From contig JARKIF010000023.1 in the NCBI GenBank assembly GCA_029378245.1, forward strand, positions 682,001 to 746,000: a stretch of DNA of 64,000 nucleotides, read 5' to 3'. Positions 56,925 through 64,000 of this stretch are shown piece by piece. The notes beneath the pieces are model-generated. The model saw nothing but the letters and a program-made list of their open reading frames with translations. It searched no databases and was not told where the DNA came from. A program made the translations under genes and the position numbers. The stretch comes from Roridomyces roridus. Lineage: Eukaryota; Basidiomycota; Agaricomycetes; Agaricales; Mycenaceae. Numbering within the stretch: position 1 is the stretch's first letter; every line of letters begins with the position of its first letter.

Positions 56925-58445
56925 TTATCCGTTCTTTAAGATTATGTCTCCTTTTTGTTTGTACAACTGTCAGTCTATCCCCGAATGGACTTTCTTCTTA
57001 CGGTCGTCTGGCTCGGCGAAGGGCTTTCTTACAGCTTTTCAACAGATTATCAACAGCTTTTTCAACAGCTTTGTGGGACCCTTCGTTTCCATTTTGATTA
57101 ATCTCCACAGCTTTTAATACTGCACGGAACAGCAGTGGAGCAACCATTGGCGGGACGATGACGCGTCGCCCGGCATGGCATGCACATATAGAGTCCCAGA
57201 GAATACCCGGATTGCTGTCATTTCCCCCACTTTCCCCCATACCCATCTCTTCCTGCCCCATGCGACTACTTATTCGCTCTTGGTTATTGGTGTTCAAGAA
57301 TCAAAACGGTTCAATTCCTCCAAAAATGCTCTGTCTGCGATCCAGAATCAAGCGCCGTCTGACTCTCAAGAGCCAAGTGTCGTCAAGCCTAGCTTCTTGG
57401 TACTTTGCGGACCCCATTTTCCTCGCACTATTGCATCAACTTTCCGACCGAGCTGCAGCCTGCACCATCCGTCGTCGCTCGATATTCAAACCTCCCTCGG
57501 AGTGCATTCATCATCTCAAATCGAACATTTCGACCCTGGTGGGCAAATAGGGTTCCGTGCTCGCGTTCCGACCGCGAGCAAACGTAGCCGTATTCTAGGG
57601 ACTGGCGTACTCGACAGGATACGTGGAAAAAAGGGTGCAACGGTGCGTGATGTCTCGAGCTCCCGCTGTGACGCGAGGTGTATTAAACTGTGCCTCATTG
57701 ACTTTGGGGTGCACTCACCTGTCTGCCGGCGCCGTCTCGCTTCACGCCACTACGCGTCGTACCTCCCGGTCGTCCCCTATCCAACTTGACCAACCCTCAT
57801 GCGTTATGCCTCAGCCGGGAGCTTCGATGCCTCCTTCCGTTTACGCTTTCACGTTCCCGAATCTGTGTCCATGGACAACACGGCCCTAGAACTTCCGGGT
57901 TACTCTCGTGCCCTTCCCATACCACTGACGGGGAGCGTTGCGAGGAGAGCTTGCAGAATGATGCGCATGCATGGAGGGGCCTGGGACGGTGGCATACATG
58001 TGAGTGAATTGCTTACCTTTCTGGTCCCGCGCGGTCTTCCGGAGTTTGCTTCAAGAACCGGAGCTTCCGACTAGGTCGACCATGCGTAGAATTTTGAACA
58101 AGCCAGTCACCATCGGACCTGGGTCAACCACCGAACAAGTACCACCATGGCGCCAAGGAACGTGGGACAGGGCGAGTACTAGTGCGAGAGGTGATGCAGG
58201 GTGAAGCGTAGAATGCGACTGCGAGCAGACTCTCCCAGGTGGTGGGTCAAACACGGAGGTGATTCTGCGTTTCTTTTTCTTGCTCCATGGATGGGGATGG
58301 TGGATCAACGGTGGATGACTTCGCAACCTCAGATCTGCGTTGTGTGTGTTGTTGCCATAGTCAATGAGAAATATATTATATTTGTTATTCAAGTTCAAAA
58401 ATTGATCTCACAGTGCTGCCGGAGCGAAGCGAAGGCATGTCTTGT
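56925..58445 (+). repeat. Dispersed 1.5-kb repeat, copy 2 (plus strand)
   Basis: It matches 8742-10290 in inverted orientation. The block starts ttatccgttctttaag, has a shared tttttgtttgtacaactgtc, a conserved cggaacagcagtggag, a gcatgcacatatagag TATA-like segment, a shared ggtgggtcaaac near 58240 and a common end tgctgccggagcgaagcgaa. A 204-codon open frame (57175-57789) has no counterpart of similar length in the other copy and no recognisable domain, so coding is doubtful. Confidence 0.6.
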
Positions 58446-58898
58446 ACTATTGGGGAATACCGGCAATAAAAACGAGTGGGATGAGATCTGATGAGATGGC
58501 ATTCCGAATTTCCGAACAGATGGCTGACGGATGGCTGGCGGAATCAGACGGATACATAGAAGGAGGATGATGAAGCATTGTTGCAAGCCCGAGCCTCAGG
58601 CCTCAGGTTGGAATCCGGGATGGTGATGGTTCAGAAGAAAGAGCGGGACAAACAAAAGCCAAACACAAACCAGAGTAAGTAGTATCACTGATCAGCGATT
58701 TACTTGCCAGGTGAGTGGCAACTTTCTACCACTGCTGCCACGATGAACGCCGACCATTGAAGCTTTCAAAGGAGGGCGTGATGAATCTGAAATCGGTCAA
58801 GTTCGGAAATCCTCCAAGCTTACATATTCAAAGTCGCATTGTGAAAGCCTTCTCGAGTTCCAATCCAATACATGATACACATGTTGAATTAGGGTAGA

Positions 58899-61800
58899 TT
58901 ACACCAAGCTCGCCGGCACGTCGCACCCAAATGCGACGTTGCCCTCCGTCGTAAATGTAACAATATGATCCCCGAGGGTCCGCGTCTTGAACGCAGCTTC
59001 GCAGTATGAGCTGCAGATCAGCCGTTACTTAATTTCCCGTGTTAGTTGAATGAATGAAAGGACTGACAAGTAGTCTGCAGGTAAGTTGGGGCAGTTCAGA
59101 ACTCCAACCACTGTGAAAACATCGGCGCATGAATTTCATGTCGCAGTGCCATGAACAAGCAGAATCAGGGGCCGTGGGCTGAAATGAACATATCATGCAC
59201 CTGGGGTCATTCAGGCATTATTGAGTGATTTTGACTTACTCCGCGCCAAGGACAAAATCATGGTCTCTTTGGTGATTTTCAGGAACAGTTCCGCTGAATT
59301 TGCGAAGCCGAAATCATGGGAGAAATGCATGAAAATCAACGAGAAAGATGGAAATGAACATTGATCAAGCTAGGGTGTTCTTCAATCGATCTGTACCCCG
59401 TCCGGACATCCCTCGACGACCACGCTGGTCCACGGTGGGATATTTGAGCGGAGACGGACTTGAGAAGGGCGGAAATTCATTGTGTGGAGCGGCTGCTGCG
59501 GATGAGGTCAGTGGTGTCACGCCTGTCACGGCGCTCCACTCCTTCCTCCCAACCGTCACCTCCCTTCTGCCCCCGTCCTCCTCTTCCACTCGTTCGCCAC
59601 AGAAGCCCCCCATCGACTCAACTACATGCCAATATACACCTCCAGGCCATTCTCACACCCTCACGGCGCTTGTGGGACTTCCCAGCGACCACACGTCTGG
59701 CGGCGTGCCCAAGCCGCCGTGGCAGTCACAATTAGGTGTAGAACTCGATTCCGACTCACTGCGGAGGCCAAAGGGTATCCGGTGCGTCGCTGATTCTGCT
59801 TCATTCACTCTGTTCTGACCCAACAGGAACCCAAGAAGTCCTCAAGTCAGCGGCGGTCAGAATTGGAACGCCGGCGGCGGCGACTCTCGCTCCGATCTCC
59901 AGTGCGTACCCCATCCATTGCTCTTGATGCTACGAGACCTTCCCGTTCCGCTTCACGCAGCTCGAGGTATGTACTGTTTTTCTCCTCGGGCCGGACACCT
60001 TCTAATCAGGATGAGTCTCAGCCGAAAGTGAAGTTATCGACTACAATGATGCGGATGGTGGAGGCGAGAGTGAGCGGGTGCAAGTAGCAGTGTAGCACAT
60101 CGTTGTATCACGTACATTTAAGTAGTTTGAAATTCACATTCCTTTCATCTGAAATTCGGGGTCCCAGGGAATAATATTCATTATCATACGGCCTGACTCA
60201 AATTGGACTCACTGGCTTCCCAGTCATTTTCATGTTAAGAGGACATGAAAATGGCACATGAAAACGTCGAAAACGCACATGAATCAAGATTGCGTACTTC
60301 ACCGAAAGGGAGGTGATTTTAATGCGCGTCGCTTTGATATTCATGCAATCCAGACATGAATTGGGGGGTACCGAGGGACATGATTTTCATGTGCCCCGGG
60401 TTGTAGAAAATAAAGATATATGTATGCACGGATGGCGAATACAGGCTTGCTTTTATACCTTTCTAGTAGCTAGGATACCGTAGATAGAGACGAAGAACAC
60501 AGCCAAGTATCCCAGCGAACGAACAGCCTTGTGGCGTACGGGAGGCGTTTCATCACTACGTTTGATCGCTACGAGACGGTTGCATGCACTGCTCGGTGGC
60601 GTGCACTGCCCGTCTCTTCGCTCTGGTTTGCTTCATACCACGACGACTCCAACACGGGTCTCACAGTGAACAAAGTAGACGAAGAAGGATGACTTACAAA
60701 TCCATTTCCGCCTGAACACTTCCAGGCCCTGCTCATCCAAATCATATTCCTCCCTCAACACCTTCGCAACAACTCCATCACAATTGGCCAAGAACCTCCT
60801 CTTCCATTCGCGTAGTGTCCGTGCATAGTGAGGCCCGATGTTGAGCACTGAATCCATAACGAGGCGTCCGCCGCTGCCTTGATTCAACGTCTTGACGATT
60901 AGGCTGAAGCTCGGCAGGTATCCACCCGGGAAGACTAGAGTCGGATTGGTTAGCAATCCGCGAAGTGTGTTGAAGGACCAACTCTAAAGGAATTCAGCTT
61001 AGTTGGCAGAGCAGGCAACAGGTCAATCTACCCATTTTTGCACAAAGTCGGCGCCATTCTCGTCGTACCCTCGAACGCCTAGCAAGGTTGATTAGTTAGT
61101 TGGTGCCGTCGACAAGAGGGAATTCGACAAGCAAGCAAGCAATCACTCACGGGATTCCGGGATAGTAATCCCCTGTACGACCCCAACCCCCGTCTCAGGG
61201 TTCAGCGCCCAATCAGCCACGGCCCAATATCCCTCAAAGAAATCCTTCCCTACGTGTTCGATCATCTCCACCGAGATAAACCTGTCGAAAGACCCCGCCC
61301 ATTCGGGGTTCTTCCTACACTCGCGAAAGTCCATGCAGTGGACTTTGATTTGGTCGGAAAGCTTGGCGTCGGCGATACGTTGGCGGGCAAGTTCGGCTTG
61401 GTTGGACGATAGAGTGATGGTGTCAACGGTACAGTTGAATGTTTTTGCGGCGAGGATTGCGAGGCTGCCCCAGCCGGTGCCTGGTATTCAATTCAATGGG
61501 ATATCATATTCGTTCGCATCCACGCACCAATTTCCAGCACCCGCTGCCCGGGTTGAATATTCCCCTTCTTGAGAATCAACCTAACACATAGGAGGATATG
61601 TACTAAACGGTTGCACAGCAGATTGACCGGTGACCACGTACCTGAGCTTCCTCATTTGTGCTTCCTCCAACGACTCGCACACGGAAACAGTAGGATCGAG
61701 ATCTTCATTATAATCCAAGAAAACCGCCGACGAATAATTCATATCTTCACTCAAAAACGCCGAGAACCTGAAACTCTTTGTCATTTATTTTGTTTCAAGG

Positions 61801-62546
61801 GGGCTGGCATTGAACTGACATAGTGTTCCCGAAATCGTAGTGCGCGGATATATTCGCTCTTGAATTTGTGAGGCTTTCAATGAATTTGCTGCTCGTCAGT
61901 GTGCGACCTTTGGCCACCAACAACGTGTCCACCGCTGTCAGCTCTCGCCGGTTGGCGATTAAAATCTTGGTTCGTTCATCAGCGTCGATTGATAGACAGA
62001 AGGAGCGACGGATGACTGCTGACTTGTATTAGAGAAGACACGTCCTCGCAGTCGACTTGGCGGATCGTGGCAAGGCAAGTGTAAGCAACGACCTCCGGAA
62101 TTCAAAAAATATGCCTGCGTACCGTCACCAAACATGAACGCCTCGGCCAGCCCCATGTCTGTGAAGAGACCAACCCGCACCCAAAAGGCATCCGACTTGA
62201 CATCCAAAGTTGCTCGCAGATCGGCGTCGAGCACTCCAAAATTGTACGTCTTCTCCTTCGTCAAGACAGTGATTTTCCCGACCTTGATTTTGCCGAGAAC
62301 ACTGGAATGAATGAATGAATGATATATCGGATAAAATCCGGAGGGTCCTCACTCTAAAATTTTGGCGCGCGCAATAGGATGCAGAGCTCTCCACCCCGTA
62401 CCGACGACTGCCTCCGTGAAGGTACTCCACGTCGAGTCCAGCGCGCTCATGAGTGAGTATCCGTGCGTCGCAGGTGTGTTAAACAGCTGCGACCGTGAGT
62501 ACATCGACATTGAGATTGAGAAGGAAGGAGGGAGGGAGTCGCCCAT
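58899..62546 (-). CDS. Cyclopropane-fatty-acyl-phospholipid synthase-like SAM methyltransferase
   Basis: The enzyme transfers a methylene from S-adenosylmethionine to double bonds of membrane-lipid acyl chains. ATG 62546 opens the first exon (to 62353), and the second is 62301-62123. Landmarks: SAHYDFGNTM, MNYSSAVFLDYN, the SAM motif VLEIGTGWGSLAIL, ITLSSNQAELARQRI, FISVEMIEHVGKDFF and VVQGITIPES. The exon with GLEVFRRKWI ends at 60698 with one spare nt and a gtaagt donor. The family C-terminus YYFSYCEAAFKTRTLGDHIV then needs a 7-nt exon (59074-59068) and the last exon (59010-58899), which join in perfect phase. The intron in between is 1623 nt. If it were not spliced, the protein would end at 60633 without the conserved tail. 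Confidence 0.88.
59068..59074 (-). other. Seven-nucleotide microexon of the CFA-synthase gene
   Basis: On the minus strand ACTACTT is framed by an acceptor ctgcag and a donor gtcagtcc. It supplies exactly the nucleotides needed to turn the spare T of the previous exon and the leading C of the last exon into Tyr-Tyr-Phe, the residues expected before SYCE in this family. Confidence 0.8.
59348..60095 (+). CDS. Possible nested gene in the CFA-synthase intron
   Basis: On the strand opposite the host gene, an ATG frame (59348-59781) encodes a Pro/Ser/Thr-rich protein and ends at a gtgcgt donor. Continuing through 59827-59901, a 6-nt piece (59962-59967) and 60022-60095 would keep frame and end with an acidic tail (IDYNDADGGGESERVQVAV). 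There is no domain, signal peptide or membrane helix. The short third exon is doubtful. It may be part of an inserted element, since catgaaaa motifs crowd both sides. Confidence 0.3.
60225..60253. repeat. Perfect 11-bp hairpin with catgaaaa motifs
   Basis: cattttcatgt and acatgaaaatg pair around a 7-nt loop. Further copies of (c)acatgaaaa occur at 60257-60265, 60344-60356 and about 60381-60394, and a related catgaatttcatgtc at about 59129, all within the long CFA-synthase intron. Confidence 0.7.
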
Positions 62547-62621
62547 CGAGAAGGGGCAGCAGCTCTGTTAAGTACTCACTGCGAGACCATCAAGGAGTCA
62601 GGACCACTTACTTATCATCAC

Positions 62622-63022
62622 CGGCTTGATTTAGTCTAGCGGTAGTAATGAGATCTGCGAGTTGCGGAAGAGGAACCTCGACTGGGGAAATAGATGTCAC
62701 GCCAATGGCACTTACTTTTGGATGTCGTTCCGCCGCTGTCGGTGCTGGCACCAGTCAAGGAGCCGTGAGCACCCATCCGGCAGCTGAGCCCCATAAACAA
62801 CCGGCCCAACAAAGGCCGCGGAACCAATTTCGCATATCCACGTTGATAAGTCCAAGGAGACGCCCGCAACCGCCCGCGTAATCGAAATTGCCAGAGTTGC
62901 ACGTAAAGAGCGCAAGCCCCGGATTCGGGTGGGCCTCCGCCATGCAGCATTTGCACTGCACAGGAGGAGGAAATAAAGAACACGTCAAGGCCAAATTGAC
63001 GACGGCACACAAAGTGAAACAT
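62622..63022 (-). CDS. Possible short gene, unrecognised
   Basis: From an ATG at 63022, an intron (donor gtgtgccg, acceptor ctgtgcag) would lead to a frame with SLDLSTWICEIGSAAFVGPV and a later short intron near 62730. No family, no clear secretion signal, and several frames compete. It is kept only because the acceptor is strong and the residues look protein-like. Confidence 0.22.
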
Positions 63023-63190
63023 GGGGAAAGACTACAAAACGCTTTCAAGGAGTTTCACAAGTTCTTTTGGGAACGACGAAAAGGAATAAAAAGACAGAGA
63101 GATATGCAGGTGTGAAGAAGAAAGGAATGCATGAACGAGGGAGGAGTACAGAGCGATGCGATGCGATAAAAAGATAAGATAAGGGATTTT

Positions 63191-63955
63191 TCACACTTCT
63201 TTCCGTTCCATCACTCCGGCCAGCAAGATCCCAAGCCTCGCCCGCACCGCCCTCACATTCTCCAACAACGGCCTGATATTTTCGGGACCCGTGGCAAGCT
63301 TGGGATCGGGCAACGATGTCCCTGACCCACTGGGCGACCGCATCGGCGTCGTACCACGGCCTGACCGCGAAGGCGTCAGCAGCTCGAGTGGATATACGGT
63401 GATCGGCCCCGGATGGTCGAGCTCCCGCGTTGCGCAACGGAGATAGCATTGAGCTCCAAGTCCGAAACCGAGTCCTCCAATCCTCCTCCTCGTCCTCCTC
63501 CTCGTCCCTGGTGCTATTGCTCGCGCTCTCATCAATAGCCGGCGCGCTGCCAGAGGAGATGTCAGCGATAGTGGGAGATGGCGGTATCTTGTTCTTCTCA
63601 AGTCAAGGCGGAAGAGGGACGCGAGCGACCGTCGTCTGGGAGATGCCGCTTTGAGGGAGGAAGGATCGTATGGTGACATGGGACGCTTGCAATTCGTGGG
63701 CACCTAAGGATGCTCATAGGGATGCTGCGACCGCAAGTCCCCAGAGGATTCGGTGCTAATCGACGTCGAGCGCACGGGCAACACGTCCCGGAACCCGCTC
63801 ATCCGCAAACGGCTACTCCGCCTCTTTTTGTCCTTCCCGGCAATGGCCCTGCACCCGCTCTCCTGCGAAGGTAGGGGTATATCCATTACATCGCCCCACC
63901 ACCACCACTCGCGATTCACGTGGTTAGCATGGCCGCAGCAATCACCTCCTCGGGC
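63191..63955 (-). CDS. Possible 5'-partial gene at the right edge, unrecognised
   Basis: The minus strand has a plausible C-terminus (PENIRPLLENVRAVRARLGI, LLAGVMERKEV, stop at 63191). Upstream is an acidic block (TRDEEEDEEEDWRTRF, about 63480) and, further up, a basic segment (KDKKRRSSRLRMSGFRDVL, about 63810). These lie in different frames and would need introns I could not place with confidence. The start is probably beyond the window. Confidence 0.3.
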
Positions 63956-64000
63956 ATGCCTCCCGAACGTCGGGCACGGGACTCCCCAGCATCTCCTTGA

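Noticed and set aside
57175..57789. 204-codon open frame in dispersed repeat copy 2
   Set aside because: The equivalent region of copy 1 has stops in the matching frame, and no domain is visible.
62622..63048. Cys-rich secreted effector starting at 63048
   Set aside because: The apparent start is TTG and not ATG, and a strong splice acceptor in the middle of the supposed signal peptide suggests that the segment is intron.

Overview
This window looks like nuclear DNA of a mushroom-forming basidiomycete (Agaricomycetes). Genes are split by many short introns of about 45-70 bp with GT..AG ends. The families are typical of that group: a laccase, a pepsin-type protease, a GH43 arabinanase, an F-box protein, a DUF6533-like membrane protein, a Git3-like receptor, fungal Zn2Cys6 and GATA factors, and a fungal hAT transposon. 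Nothing bacterial, viral or mitochondrial is seen. Exon boundaries were deduced by reading splice sites by eye, so outer gene limits are firmer than individual introns.

Layout. 1-7.5 kb: a 5'-truncated hypothetical gene, a broken PTR2 peptide transporter, an inverted-repeat element, and a complete hAT transposon (4140-7455) with matching 8-bp target-site duplications and an uninterrupted spliced transposase. 8.7-10.3 kb: one copy of a dispersed 1.5-kb repeat; a diverged second copy lies inverted at 56.9-58.4 kb. 11-22.6 kb, all minus strand: a small Cys-containing secreted protein, an M14 carboxypeptidase homologue that has lost key residues, a long secreted Ser-rich protein, and an F-box protein. 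23.6-36 kb: an MDR oxidoreductase, a Zn2Cys6 regulator, a tRNA-derived SINE-like element, a 66-aa secreted protein hidden by two introns, a laccase and a GATA-finger protein. 36.9-42.2 kb: an SDR pseudogene carrying a MITE, dispersed repeats, an aspartic protease with an unusual N-terminus, and a 173-bp MITE. 42.2-56.6 kb: GH43 arabinanase, a 7TM protein, an SDR, a second MDR oxidoreductase whose proximal promoter is a dispersed repeat, and three further 7TM genes. 58.9-62.5 kb: a cyclopropane-fatty-acid-synthase-type methyltransferase whose last codons are carried by a 7-nt microexon and a terminal exon lying beyond a 1.6-kb intron.

There is no sign of one coordinated pathway. Laccase, arabinanase, aspartic protease and small secreted proteins fit a litter- or wood-associated lifestyle. 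The 7TM genes form a loose sensory cluster at 43.9-56.6 kb. Between genes there are many transposon scars, MITE-like inverted repeats and tRNA-like B-box fragments, so this is a repeat-rich accessory region.
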